A program made the position numbers and the translations under genes. Positions 8,351-17,552 of a DNA stretch of 64,000 bases are shown here, in pieces. Position 1 is the stretch's first letter. Every line of letters begins with the position of its first letter. The stretch spans positions 62,001 to 126,000 of the forward strand of contig CAVOQT010000008.1 in assembly GCA_963698405.1 (NCBI GenBank). The letters are read 5' to 3'. The stretch is from SHZI01 sp963698405 (GTDB lineage Bacteria > Pseudomonadota > Gammaproteobacteria > Steroidobacterales > GCA-2729495). Below the pieces are notes generated by a model. That model was given only the letters and a program-made list of their open reading frames with translations. It made no database searches and had not been told where the DNA came from.

Positions 8351-9259
8351 CTAGCGACCGAACAGCCCCTTCAGTCGCTTGGCGCCTTCCTTGAGTACAT
8401 CCTGCGTCTTGGGCACCACGCCGCTGCCACCCTGCATCATGTCGCTCGCATAGCTGTTGCAGAAGGCCCGGTATTTCTCTGCTGGTGGCGTGCTGTAGCT
8501 GCGGCCCGCGCATTCGCGCTGGGCGATGGGAGCGGCGAGTGCCGGGCACTGCGCGCCGAGGAAGTCCAGATCCTCACGCTGATTGGCGTCTGCGCACAGT
8601 CGCGTCAGTGTGGAGCCGGTCGCTACACCACAATATTTTTCCACCGCCGGCAGCAGCCCGGAATCCAGCATCGGGTCGCCGCTTGGCTGGCGATCTCTCG
8701 CGAGACGATAGCCTTCCTGGGTATTGAGCTTGTTGCAGAGCTGCTGCTTGTCTTTGGCAGCACACTTGTTTTGGTCCAGGCCGGCTGGCAACAGCGCATC
8801 GGCCATGCCACTACAGGACTGTTGCATGGCTGCGTTTACCTGGGCTTGGGCAGCCGCCACCTGTTTGTTTGGCTGGCCAGCGTCGCAGGATCCGGTGCGC
8901 TTGCCCTCGGATACGATCATCATCGTATCGCCGTCGGCTGTGATGGTCATTTTCGAGGTGTAGCTGTCCTTGCTGTGATAGATCATCTCGCCGGTACCGG
9001 AGCCATCCGGGCAGTTCACCTTGTAACTGTATCGGCCTGGCGAACTCTTGATATCGCTGACCTTGCAGCGCTTGTCATCACCCGACATCGCATCGGGTCC
9101 CTCGGCGTTGGCCGGAACACAGACCTGCTGCTTCTGTCCGGGAAGCTTCATGCCTTCCATTTCCATGCTGGTGGTGATATCCCAGCGTTGACCGGACTGT
9201 GTCTGGCCAAAGGCGATCGGGGCTGCGATCAGGAGAAGAGCGGCGAGATACAGGCGCAT
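8351..9259 (-). CDS. DUF3617 domain protein, exported
   Basis: A 302-residue protein starting at ATG 9259 (GGAG 7 bases upstream). The signal peptide MRLYLAALLLIAAPIAFG is clear. Residues about 25-130 match the DUF3617 pattern of small periplasmic proteins: WDITTSMEMEGMKLPGQ, then CVP, and later MTITADGDTMMI. The C-terminal half, about 170 residues, is rich in spaced cysteines (at least nine), suggesting disulphides in the periplasm. DUF3617 has no established function. It precedes the carboxypeptidase on the same strand by 14 bases and is divergent from the DUF748 gene, sharing the short region 9260-9397 for promoters. Confidence 0.8.
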   Translation of the reverse strand: MRLYLAALLLIAAPIAFGQTQSGQRWDITTSMEMEGMKLPGQKQQVCVPANAEGPDAMSGDDKRCKVSDIKSSPGRYSYKVNCPDGSGTGEMIYHSKDSYTSKMTITADGDTMMIVSEGKRTGSCDAGQPNKQVAAAQAQVNAAMQQSCSGMADALLPAGLDQNKCAAKDKQQLCNKLNTQEGYRLARDRQPSGDPMLDSGLLPAVEKYCGVATGSTLTRLCADANQREDLDFLGAQCPALAAPIAQRECAGRSYSTPPAEKYRAFCNSYASDMMQGGSGVVPKTQDVLKEGAKRLKGLFGR

Positions 9260-9397
9260 ACAAGATCTCCGATGGTTCATGATCTGCTGCAAGTATATGC
9301 CCGACCGGTACATTTTAATGCCTGGTCCGGACATTGATCGGAGCGCAGGTTGTGCCCGTGCAGGGCATAACGCATCATCCGGTCAAAGAGGTCGGCC

Positions 9398-12370
9398 ATG
9401 CTCGAAGTCCTGCGCAAGACGCCATTTTCGTTCCTGCTCCGGCCGGTATTCTGGCTCATGCTGGTCGGACTGCTGGCGCTGTACGCAGCGCTCGGTTTCT
9501 ACGCGGTGCCGCGATTTCTGACCGGCCTGCTCAAGGACACCGTGAGTGCTGATTACGCTCGCGAACTCGCCGTCGGCGAAATCCGGTTCAATCCATTCAG
9601 CCTCGCTCTAGAAATAGATGCGCTTTCCCTGCCGGATGCGGATGGTAAGCCGCTGCTGACCTTCGATCATCTGCGCGTCGACCTGGAACTGAATTCACTA
9701 TGGCATCGTGCGCTGTCGTTCCGTGCAGTCGCGGTAGATGGTCTGTCGGTCAATGCTGTCGTGCGACCTGGCGGCGCGCTGAACCTCGCTGATCTGCAGT
9801 CCGATGTGCCATCCGAGACCGCGGATGAGCCGCTGCCGCGTGTCATGGTGGCAGCCTTGCGCATCAGCAAGAGCCGCGTCCGCTTCACTGATCTCGACCG
9901 GGCCGAAGCCTTTGTTGCAGATATCGATCCCGTCGAATTCGAGTTGACCGATTTCACGACCTTCCGGGACAGCGCCGATCGCCAGCGCTTTGATGCGCGC
10001 GTGTTCGACAGCGGACGTATCGCCTGGCAGGGGACGCTGCAGGCATCGCCACTGGCCACGGCCGGTGAATTCACGCTGACCGATCTGCCGCTGCCGCGCA
10101 TCGCAAGTTATCTGGGCGATGCATTGCCGCTGGATATCGCCAGCGGCCGTCTGACGGTGCGCGGTCGCTATCAGTACGCCGATACGGCAGACGGCGCCCA
10201 ACTGGAGCTTGCCGATACTCAGCTCACCGTCGCCAGTGCGGCACTGCGCGCGCGGGGCAAGCCGGCCGACTATGTGGTGCTCGACAGTCTGGTTGCCAGT
10301 GGTGGAAAGCTGTCGCTGGCTGCGCGACAGCTGGAGTTTGCATCGCTGACCATCGATGGAGCTACGGTGTCTGCATGGTTGTCGCCGGATGGTGAACTGA
10401 ACCTGCCCGGGTTGTTGGGGGAGGCCCGTGAGGCAGTGGACCGTGCGCCGTTGGCAGAACCGAAGCCGGAGTTGGAGCCAGACTGGGAAGTCCGCTTGCC
10501 CGCCATCACGGCAAACAATCTGGATGTGGCGATCGAGGACCGCTCCCTGCAGCCGGTACCGGTGCTGCACCTGAAGCCGCTGGGTTTCACGGTCAGCGAC
10601 TACACAACCCGGTCAGATGCGGTCATCCAGCTCACGGTTGATTCCATGGTGAATGAGAGCGGCAAGCTGCATGCCTCGGCCGTGCTGGAACTTGATTCGC
10701 TGGCCGCACAGACCGAACTCGAGCTGACCGGTATCGACCTCACGGCGTTGCAGCCTTATCTGGCGCGCGAGTCCAGTCTGCAGTTGCTTGCCGGTGAGCT
10801 GGGGCTCAAGGGCAAGCTGGGCTATGCGCCGGATGAATCGGCTGCAAAACTCGACTTCGAGGGGGCCGTCACGATCATCGGCCTGCGCACCATCGATGAC
10901 GCGCTCGAAGAGGATTTCATCAAATGGGACGCACTGCAGCTTGACGGGCTACGCTACCGTTCTGTGCCAGAAAGTCTGCGCATCCGCACGATCACGGCAC
11001 AGAGTCCCTATGTGCGGCTGATCATCGCACCTGACGGCAATACCAATGTGGCGGCGATCCTGGCCGGCCCCGGTGCAACCGCAACGCCTGCCAGCGGACC
11101 GACGCTGGGCGGACAGACGCCAGACAGCGTGGTCAGCAATCCTTCTGCGACATCGCCGCCGTCGTTTCCGATGCAGATCGGCACGGTACGCATCGTCAAT
11201 GGTTCGATCAACTTTGCAGACCTCAGCACCCGGCCGAGTTTCGCCACCGGCATTGGCAATCTCAAGGGTACGATCAGCGGCTTGTCTTCGGACCCGGCTT
11301 CGCGTGCGCAAGTACAACTCGATGGTCAGGTGGATACCTTCTCGCCGGTCACGATTCGCGGTGAGGTCAATCCGCTGGCTGCTGAAACCTGGCTCGACAT
11401 GGGGATGAACTTCAGCAATATCGAAATGGCTTCGTTCACACCCTATTCCGGGCGCTTCGCCGGTTACGAGATCCGGCGCGGCAAGTTGTCTGCCGATCTC
11501 AATTACAAGGTGCAGGATCGCAAGATCGAGGCCAGCCACAAGATCGTCATCGACCAGCTGGAACTCGGCGACAAGGTGGAGAGTGCCGATTCAATCGGTG
11601 TACCGCTCAAGCTGGCCGTCGCCCTGCTCAGGGATCGCAATGGTGTCATCGACCTCGAGTTGCCGGTGGCCGGCAGTCTCGATGATCCGCAGTTCCGCGT
11701 CGGGCCGATCATCTGGAAGGCCTTCGTCAATCTGCTGAGCAAGGCTGTTACGGCGCCGTTTGCCCTGCTGGGCAATCTGTTCGGTGGCGGTGAAGATGTA
11801 AACCTGATCAGTTTCCCGGCCGGACGCTCTGCCATCGATATGGCTGGTGAGCAGAAGCTGGACGCGCTGGTGAAAGCGCTGCTCGAACGTCCTGGACTGG
11901 AACTCAATGTACCTGCCGTATTCAGTCGCAAAACCGATCCTGCCGGGCTCATCGAAGCGCGGCTGAAACGCCGTATCGTGGCGGCAAAGAAGGTCGAGCT
12001 CCTGGCCAGAAAGCAGCCGGTGGATGAGCTGGACTTTGCGGCAATCAGCGTTGACCGGGAAGACTATCTGCGCCAGCTCACCATCGTCTATCGCAAGTCT
12101 TATGGGCGGGATGCCAAATTGCCGGAGCCTGCCGCAGCGCCGGTACCGGATAGCCTGGAAGCGAAGATCGCACGCGTCGAGCAGGCGGTACGTGAGCGTA
12201 TCGAGGTGAGCGACGATGCTCTCTATGCGCTGGCCCGCGCACGGGCTGAGGCGGTACAGGCGAAGCTGCTGACTGACACCGGCATCGATCCGGGCCGGGT
12301 TTTCCTGAACTCGCCGGCCGACAGCAAGACTGAAAACGGCGCAGTGATCATGGAGCTTGCGCTGCGCTGA
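9398..12370 (+). CDS. DUF748/AsmA-like envelope protein
   Basis: A 990-residue protein with one N-terminal membrane helix (about 16-38) and a very long periplasmic part. Repeating segments of the kind ALSLPDADGKPLLTFDHLRV, with stretches such as INFADLSTRPSFATGIGNL and SADLNYKV, are typical of DUF748, a relative of the AsmA/YhdP repeating beta-groove proteins thought to move phospholipids between membranes. The C-terminal 130 residues are charged and helical and may be a separate domain. Role inferred from the family: outer-membrane lipid homeostasis. No frame damage across almost 3 kb. The 3' end is followed by the long leader of rhlE. Confidence 0.88.
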   Translation: MLEVLRKTPFSFLLRPVFWLMLVGLLALYAALGFYAVPRFLTGLLKDTVSADYARELAVGEIRFNPFSLALEIDALSLPDADGKPLLTFDHLRVDLELNSLWHRALSFRAVAVDGLSVNAVVRPGGALNLADLQSDVPSETADEPLPRVMVAALRISKSRVRFTDLDRAEAFVADIDPVEFELTDFTTFRDSADRQRFDARVFDSGRIAWQGTLQASPLATAGEFTLTDLPLPRIASYLGDALPLDIASGRLTVRGRYQYADTADGAQLELADTQLTVASAALRARGKPADYVVLDSLVASGGKLSLAARQLEFASLTIDGATVSAWLSPDGELNLPGLLGEAREAVDRAPLAEPKPELEPDWEVRLPAITANNLDVAIEDRSLQPVPVLHLKPLGFTVSDYTTRSDAVIQLTVDSMVNESGKLHASAVLELDSLAAQTELELTGIDLTALQPYLARESSLQLLAGELGLKGKLGYAPDESAAKLDFEGAVTIIGLRTIDDALEEDFIKWDALQLDGLRYRSVPESLRIRTITAQSPYVRLIIAPDGNTNVAAILAGPGATATPASGPTLGGQTPDSVVSNPSATSPPSFPMQIGTVRIVNGSINFADLSTRPSFATGIGNLKGTISGLSSDPASRAQVQLDGQVDTFSPVTIRGEVNPLAAETWLDMGMNFSNIEMASFTPYSGRFAGYEIRRGKLSADLNYKVQDRKIEASHKIVIDQLELGDKVESADSIGVPLKLAVALLRDRNGVIDLELPVAGSLDDPQFRVGPIIWKAFVNLLSKAVTAPFALLGNLFGGGEDVNLISFPAGRSAIDMAGEQKLDALVKALLERPGLELNVPAVFSRKTDPAGLIEARLKRRIVAAKKVELLARKQPVDELDFAAISVDREDYLRQLTIVYRKSYGRDAKLPEPAAAPVPDSLEAKIARVEQAVRERIEVSDDALYALARARAEAVQAKLLTDTGIDPGRVFLNSPADSKTENGAVIMELALR

Positions 12371-12394
12371 GGCTGGAAGGTCCGGCCTGTTTGC

Positions 12395-12423
12395 TTGGAT
12401 AGCTGACGTCCTTCGTGTATGGT
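12395..12423 (+). promoter_or_regulatory. candidate sigma70-type promoter for rhlE
   Basis: TTGGAT (12395-12400) and TATGGT (12418-12423) are separated by 17 bases, a good fit to -35 and -10 elements. Transcription would start near 12430 and leave a leader of roughly 130 nt before the rhlE ATG at 12561. Long leaders are common for cold-regulated RNA helicases, but nothing in the sequence proves thermal control. Seen by eye only. Confidence 0.4.
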
Positions 12424-12560
12424 GCGCGCTGCTAAACAGGCTTCCGTCCGGTCAGCTCGTTCAATTCTCAACTATTCGAGACCAATTCCCTGCCTCTACC
12501 GGACCAGAGAATCAAACCCCTGACATGGGGCGCTCTGCAGGCTGGAGAGGAAAATCAAAG

Positions 12561-13883
12561 ATGTCATTTCAAACGCTCGGGTTGAAGCCCGAACTGTTGC
12601 GCGCTATTGCGGAAAACGGTTACGAAACACCGACGCCCGTTCAGGCTCGCGCCATTCCTGAAGTACTGGCCGGCCGTGACTTGCTGGCTGGTGCGCAGAC
12701 CGGAACCGGCAAGACTGCCGGTTTTACCCTGCCGATCCTGCAGTTGCTGGGTACGCCGAAAGCTGGCGCGCCGGCGACCGACAATTCCACCCAACGCAAC
12801 GGCTGGCGCGCACCGCGCGCACTGGTGCTGGTCCCCACTCGCGAACTCGCGGCCCAGGTGGCGGAAAGCGTGCGCACCTACGGCCGCTATACGCCGATGG
12901 CCGTCACCGTTGTATTCGGAGGTGTGGGCTTCAATCCACAGGCCGAGAGCCTGCGCCGTGGTACCGACATCGTCGTCGCAACGCCGGGCCGACTGCTCGA
13001 CCATGCGCAACAGCGCACCATCGACCTGTCGAAGATTGAAATTCTCGTCCTCGATGAAGCCGACCGCATGCTCGATATGGGCTTCATTCACGACATCAAG
13101 CGCATCCTCAAGCTGCTGCCGGCCAAACGTCAGAACCTGATGTTCTCGGCAACCTACAGCGAGGAGATCCGCACGCTGGCCAGCGCCTTCCTGCATCAGC
13201 CGGTGAACATTGAGGTGGCGCGCCGGAATGCTGCGGTCGAGAGCGTCACGCAGCATGTGCACGAGATCCGCAAGGAGGACAAGCGCCGCTTGCTGTCGCA
13301 CCTGATCCGCACCAGCGACTGGGGCCAGGTGCTGGTGTTTACGCGTACCAAGCACGGTGCCAACCGGCTGACCAAGCAACTGGAGGACGACGGCATCATT
13401 GCCTCGGCAATCCATGGCAACAAGAGCCAGTCAGCGCGCACCAAGGCGCTGAACGATTTCAAGCAGGGCAAGATCATGGCGCTGGTCGCCACCGAGGTCG
13501 CATCACGCGGCCTGGATATCGATCAACTGCCCTGTGTCATCAACTACGAATTGCCGAATGTTCCCGAGGACTATGTGCACCGTATCGGTCGTACTGGTCG
13601 GGCCGGGGCCAGTGGCGTGGCGGTCTCGCTGGTTTCCAGCGATGAGCGCGGCCAGCTCAAGGATATCGAGCGTTTGCTGGGCCGCCAGCTGCAGCGTGCA
13701 CAGTTGCCGAAGATCTCCGAGCCACCGGTACGTCCGAACCGTCCCGCGGCACAGCCTGAGCAGGATAATCGCGGCAACCAGCAGCCGTCTCAGCATCGTG
13801 GCGGACCGCGTCAGGGCCAGGGGCAGCGTCAGGGTCATTATCGCGGTAGCCGTAGTGGCGGTGCGCGGGCACGCAGCGCCTAG
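12561..13883 (+). CDS. rhlE: DEAD-box ATP-dependent RNA helicase RhlE
   Basis: A 440-residue protein starting at ATG 12561 (GAGAGGAAAA upstream), where homology begins. Helicase motifs in order: Q motif (YETPTPVQARAIP, 21-33), motif I AQTGTGKT (45-52), PTRELA (92-97), TPGR (141-144), DEAD (165-168), SAT (196-198) and HRIGRTGR in domain 2. The pattern LDEADRMLDMGFIHDIKRIL and the AESLRRGTDIVVATPGR stretch are RhlE-like. The last 45 residues are a Gln/Arg/Gly-rich disordered tail that probably binds RNA. It unwinds short duplexes in ribosome assembly or RNA decay in the cytoplasm. The leader carries a candidate promoter. Confidence 0.95.
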   Translation: MSFQTLGLKPELLRAIAENGYETPTPVQARAIPEVLAGRDLLAGAQTGTGKTAGFTLPILQLLGTPKAGAPATDNSTQRNGWRAPRALVLVPTRELAAQVAESVRTYGRYTPMAVTVVFGGVGFNPQAESLRRGTDIVVATPGRLLDHAQQRTIDLSKIEILVLDEADRMLDMGFIHDIKRILKLLPAKRQNLMFSATYSEEIRTLASAFLHQPVNIEVARRNAAVESVTQHVHEIRKEDKRRLLSHLIRTSDWGQVLVFTRTKHGANRLTKQLEDDGIIASAIHGNKSQSARTKALNDFKQGKIMALVATEVASRGLDIDQLPCVINYELPNVPEDYVHRIGRTGRAGASGVAVSLVSSDERGQLKDIERLLGRQLQRAQLPKISEPPVRPNRPAAQPEQDNRGNQQPSQHRGGPRQGQGQRQGHYRGSRSGGARARSA

Positions 13884-13916
13884 ATCAGGCTCTGCACAGA
13901 CCAGCCGGGAGACTTC

Positions 13917-14726
13917 ATGAGTACGAATATTTTCCGTCGCTGCAGCTTTGCATTGCTGCTGACCCTGCTGGTGGTGTCGCCACTGTGGGCTGCAAAGGTC
14001 CAGGATCCTGCCAGCCCGACCATTCTGCTGACCGGTTCGAATCGTGGCGTTGGTCTGGCCCTCGCGCAGGAGTACGCTGCACAGGGCTGGAATGTGATCG
14101 CGACTTGCCGCACACCATCGAAGGCGAAGGATTTGCAGGCACTTGCGGCCGGCAATCCGAAAGTCCTGGTCGAAAAGCTCGACGTGACCGATGTCAGGCA
14201 GATCAGCAAGCTGGCGGAAAAGTATCGCGGGATTCCCATCGATGTACTGTTCAACAATGCGGCCTGGCTGGGTGAGCCGATCAGTAAACAGCAGTTCGGC
14301 AATCTCGATGAGGAGATGTTCGTCGAGGTCATGAAGACCAACGTATACGGACCGTTGAAACTGTCCGAGGCTTTTGTCGACAACATCGCGGCCAGTCAGC
14401 AGAAAAAGATCATCGGCATGAGCAGCGGGCTCGGTTCACTGACCCTGATGGGCAGGATGTCGCGCTTTTATTATTACCAGATGAGCAAGGCCGCCATGAA
14501 TATGGGTATGCGCGCGCTGCGCAACGACCTGCGGAGTCGCGGCATCATCGTGGCGCTGCTGGCACCTGGCATGGTCGATACGGATCTGCTTGATGCCTCG
14601 GGCTACAAGGGCGAGTCACTCACGCCGGCAGCGAGTGCTGCGGCCCTCTATTCGTTGGTTACGGCGCTGACGCCCGAAGACAAGGGTGTGCCGGTCAACG
14701 TCGATGGCAAGCCGATCCCCTGGTAA
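13917..14726 (+). CDS. short-chain dehydrogenase/reductase with signal peptide
   Basis: A 269-residue SDR: cofactor motif TGSNRGVG (39-46), NNAA (113-116), catalytic Tyr187-x3-Lys191 in YYYQMSK, with a Ser near 169-170. The first 26 residues, MSTNIFRRC then a 15-residue hydrophobic run ending LWAA, look like a cleavable signal peptide, which is unusual because SDRs use NAD(P)H that is not available in the periplasm. GGGAG five bases before the ATG supports this start; there is no alternative Met before the Rossmann motif. Either it is exported with bound cofactor, or the helix is a membrane anchor. Substrate unknown. It is followed directly by a foldback repeat. Confidence 0.88.
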   Translation: MSTNIFRRCSFALLLTLLVVSPLWAAKVQDPASPTILLTGSNRGVGLALAQEYAAQGWNVIATCRTPSKAKDLQALAAGNPKVLVEKLDVTDVRQISKLAEKYRGIPIDVLFNNAAWLGEPISKQQFGNLDEEMFVEVMKTNVYGPLKLSEAFVDNIAASQQKKIIGMSSGLGSLTLMGRMSRFYYYQMSKAAMNMGMRALRNDLRSRGIIVALLAPGMVDTDLLDASGYKGESLTPAASAAALYSLVTALTPEDKGVPVNVDGKPIPW

Positions 14727-14747
14727 GCGCGAACGGAAAAGGTCGCG

Positions 14748-14819
14748 AAAAGGTGCCGGATTTATTTTTTGTAAAGGGTGTCTTTCCGCTTTCCCATGAA
14801 AATAAATCCGGCACCTTTT
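14748..14819. repeat. foldback repeat element 1 (21-bp perfect arms)
   Basis: Arms at 14748-14768 and 14799-14819 are perfect 21-base inverted repeats (core GGTGCCGGATTTATTTT) around a 30-base loop. The loop segment GTAAAGGGT then CTTTCCGC is shared with element 2 at 17.0 kb, as is the trailing CCTTTTACGCG. The right arm encodes the first residues of the downstream oxidoreductase. It could also act as a strong hairpin behind the SDR gene. Probably a member of a dispersed REP/MITE-like family. Confidence 0.9.
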
Positions 14820-17003
14820 ACGCGTCGCAAGCTGCTGATTGGCACGGTCGTGCTGGCCGGTGGCGGCCTTGCACTGACCTGGCTGCGACCGGACCGCGAC
14901 CGGATACCGGCGCTGGCCGCGCCTGGCAGTCTCTCTCCAAACGCATGGCTGCAGATCTCGCCTGAGGGCGACATCGTTCTGCAGGTCGACAAGGCCGAGC
15001 TCGGTCAGGGCGTGATGACCGGTTTTGCTACCTTGCTGGCTGAGGAACTCGATGTGCAGCCGGCGCAGATCACGCTGCGCTTTGCGCCGGTCGACCCGCT
15101 GTTTCAGGATCCGCTGCAACTGACCGGCGAGAGCAAGAGCATGCGCAGTCGCTGGTTGCCGATCCGGGAAACCGGTGCGCGCGCCCGGCAGATGTTGCTG
15201 CAGGCTGCCGCACTGCGCTGGCAGACTGATGTGACTACCCTGGATACCGATGGTGCAGCTGCAGTCATCGACCGCCGCACCGGCGAACGTCTTGCCTATG
15301 CCGAACTTGCCACTGAAGCGGCGCATCTGCCGGTTCCTGACGATGTGCCGCTAAGACCAGCGGGCAGCTGGCGATGGATCGGTACGACGGTGCCCCGGCC
15401 GGATATCCTGCCGAAGATCACCGGCCGTGCTGCATATGGCGTTGATACGCAGTTCAGCGGTCTGCTCGTTGCCGTGATTGCCCGTCCGCCGCGTCTGCTT
15501 GCACAGCCCATACGACATGATGCGACTGCCGCCCGTGCATTGCCGGGTGTTGTCGATGTGTTGCCGATCCATACCGGTATCGCCGTACTCGGCGAGAGCT
15601 TCTGGCACGCGCAACAGGGTGTGAATGCGCTCACCGTGGAATGGGACGCGGGTCCGCTGGCCGGCGTCAGCACTGCGTCGATCCGGGCAGAGCAGGGCAG
15701 GCAACTGGATGCGGGCAAGGCGCGTCGGGTACGCGATGACGGAGATACGGACAAGGCACTGCAGGTCGAGGTACAGGGCGTAGAGGCCGAGTACTGGCTG
15801 CCGTACCTGGCACACGCGACGATGGAGACGATGAACGCCACGGTCTGGTTCCATGACGGTGGCTGCGAAGCCTGGGTGCCCAGCCAGGGTCCGGACATGG
15901 TGCGCCAGGTGATCTGCGATATGTCGGGGCTCACCCGCGACCAGGTTCGCGTTCATTCGACCTACGTCGGCGGCGGTTTCGGGCGGCGCGCGACGATGGA
16001 GTTTGTCGTCGAGGCAGTGGAGATCGCGAGACGTACAAAGCGCCCGGTAAAACTGATGTGGACGCGCGAAGACGATATCCGTCACGGCCTGTATCGAGAG
16101 GCGACCCTGCACCGTATTCGTGCCGCGCTGAATGCGGACGGTGATCTGATGGCCTGGCAGCACCGGCTGGTCGCAGCGAACCTGAACCAGCTGATCATTC
16201 CGCCAGCACTGGCGACGCTGGCGCCCGGATGGGTGCCGGAGCCGACAGTCAGTGGTGTCAGCAAGGGTGTCGTCGCGCTGCTCGATCGCTTCATGGGCTC
16301 GGAGTCGGCCCGTGTCGGTGCGATGTCCATGCCCTACGCGATACCCAATGTGCAGATCGACCTGACCGACTGGAATCCCGGCATCCCGATCACGATCTGG
16401 CGTTCGGTCGGTCACTCCTATACGAGTTTTGTGATCGAGAGTTTCATCGATGAACTGGCGGCCGCAGCCGGCCAGGAACCGGCGGCCTTTCGGCGGCGGT
16501 ATCTCGCTGCCCAGCCACGGCATCTCGCCGTACTCGATTTGGTGCTGGAGAAATCCGGCTGGGAGACGCCGCTGGCCGACCGCTATCGCGGGGTCGCGGT
16601 ACAGGAAGCCTTTGGCACCATCGTCGCCCAGGTTGCAGAGATCAGCATCGCGTCCGACAACAGTATTCGCGTGCACCGTGTGACTTGTGCGGTCGACTGC
16701 GGTACGGCGGTCAATCCCGACATTGTGCGCCAGCAGATGGAGGGTGGAATCCTGTTCGGTCTGTCTGCCGCACTGTATGGCGAGATCAGTATCGAAGACG
16801 GGGCCGTGCAGCAGAGCAATTTTAACGACTACCGGTTGCTGCGGCTCGCTGATTCACCGGCCATCGATGTACACATCATCCCGAGTGAGGCAGAGCCGAG
16901 TGGTGTCGGTGAGCCGGGTGTGCCGCCTATTGCGCCGGCAGTGGCGAATGCGGTGTTCGCTGCCACCGGTATGCGTCTGCGCAGCTTGCCGCTGCGCCTG
17001 TAA
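14796..17003 (+). CDS. molybdopterin-binding oxidoreductase large subunit (IorB-like, xanthine dehydrogenase family)
   Basis: From ATG 14796 it has 735 residues; a GTG at 14778 would add six. The N-terminus MKINPAPFTRRKLLIGTVV has a Tat-like twin Arg and one hydrophobic segment, so export or membrane attachment is likely. The rest matches the isoquinoline 1-oxidoreductase beta-subunit/aldehyde oxidase class: GQGVMTGFATLLAEEL early, YVGGGFGRRATMEFVVEA in the middle, and DCGTAVNPDIVRQQMEGG and GVGEPGVPPIAPAVANA late, which line the Mo-cofactor pocket. The [2Fe-2S] partner IorA is not adjacent. Its start codon lies in the right arm of foldback element 1, and its TAA stop overlaps the edge of element 2. 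Confidence 0.9.
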   Translation: MKINPAPFTRRKLLIGTVVLAGGGLALTWLRPDRDRIPALAAPGSLSPNAWLQISPEGDIVLQVDKAELGQGVMTGFATLLAEELDVQPAQITLRFAPVDPLFQDPLQLTGESKSMRSRWLPIRETGARARQMLLQAAALRWQTDVTTLDTDGAAAVIDRRTGERLAYAELATEAAHLPVPDDVPLRPAGSWRWIGTTVPRPDILPKITGRAAYGVDTQFSGLLVAVIARPPRLLAQPIRHDATAARALPGVVDVLPIHTGIAVLGESFWHAQQGVNALTVEWDAGPLAGVSTASIRAEQGRQLDAGKARRVRDDGDTDKALQVEVQGVEAEYWLPYLAHATMETMNATVWFHDGGCEAWVPSQGPDMVRQVICDMSGLTRDQVRVHSTYVGGGFGRRATMEFVVEAVEIARRTKRPVKLMWTREDDIRHGLYREATLHRIRAALNADGDLMAWQHRLVAANLNQLIIPPALATLAPGWVPEPTVSGVSKGVVALLDRFMGSESARVGAMSMPYAIPNVQIDLTDWNPGIPITIWRSVGHSYTSFVIESFIDELAAAAGQEPAAFRRRYLAAQPRHLAVLDLVLEKSGWETPLADRYRGVAVQEAFGTIVAQVAEISIASDNSIRVHRVTCAVDCGTAVNPDIVRQQMEGGILFGLSAALYGEISIEDGAVQQSNFNDYRLLRLADSPAIDVHIIPSEAEPSGVGEPGVPPIAPAVANAVFAATGMRLRSLPLRL

Positions 17004-17107
17004 AAGGTGCCACGCAAAAGGTGCCAGATTTATTTTTTGTAAAGGGTACCTTTCCGCATTACCAAAAATAGAAAAATAAATCTGGCACCTTTTGCGTGGC
17101 ACCTTTT
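17002..17107. repeat. foldback repeat element 2 (36-bp perfect arms)
   Basis: Arms at 17002-17037 and 17072-17107 are perfect 36-base inverted repeats; each arm itself contains AAAAGGTGCC twice. The loop shares GTAAAGGGT and CTTTCCGC with element 1. It begins at the oxidoreductase stop codon (TAA at 17001-17003) and ends near the cupin stop at 17115. It may serve as a terminator for both converging genes. Probably the same mobile-repeat family as element 1, in a longer form. Confidence 0.92.
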
Positions 17108-17114
17108 GCGCCTT

Positions 17115-17528
17115 TTACGCGAGGTCGAATGGAATGACTGGCAGTTCACCTGCATCGGCCAGCAACACATACTCAAGCGATTCCGTGACGCTGGCGTTCT
17201 GTTCCTGATGCGGTACCCAGGCCGCAACGAGCACCAGGTCGCCGGGTCCGACCGTACTGAAGTACTCCAGCTTATCGCCCCAGCGGATCACGGCCTGGCC
17301 GCTGAGGATGCAGAGGATGCTTTCGAGCGGACCGTGATGATGCGCCGGTTCGCTGCTGCCAGGCGCCAGTGCAAGCGGATGGGCAGCGAGCGTATCGATA
17401 CCTGGTGGTGCATGGGTAAGTGTCGCGATGCGATGTGCAGCAAGGCTCTGGGCACCACCCGAATCGATGGCATCGCGGCGTAGCACCCGTACGCCATGAT
17501 CACGCCAGTGGGCAGAGCCAGCAGACAT
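17115..17528 (-). CDS. cupin domain protein
   Basis: A 137-residue single-domain cupin. The metal motif is visible: HHHGPLE (His63-65, Glu69) in the first half and PGDLVLVAAWVPHQEQN (His107) in the second, enough for a 3-His/1-Glu metal site. Small cupins of this type include dioxygenases, isomerases and ligand sensors, and the sequence does not tell which. No DNA-binding domain is attached. It converges on the oxidoreductase gene across foldback element 2 and lies just downstream of a DUF2442 gene on the same strand. Confidence 0.82.
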   Translation of the reverse strand: MSAGSAHWRDHGVRVLRRDAIDSGGAQSLAAHRIATLTHAPPGIDTLAAHPLALAPGSSEPAHHHGPLESILCILSGQAVIRWGDKLEYFSTVGPGDLVLVAAWVPHQEQNASVTESLEYVLLADAGELPVIPFDLA

Positions 17529-17552
17529 GCGTGCGATTATTGCATGGCACCG

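Noticed and set aside
15351..16676. Long open frame (441 codons) on the minus strand inside the oxidoreductase gene
   Set aside because: It is antisense to a well-supported gene with conserved motifs; GC-rich codon bias creates such shadows.
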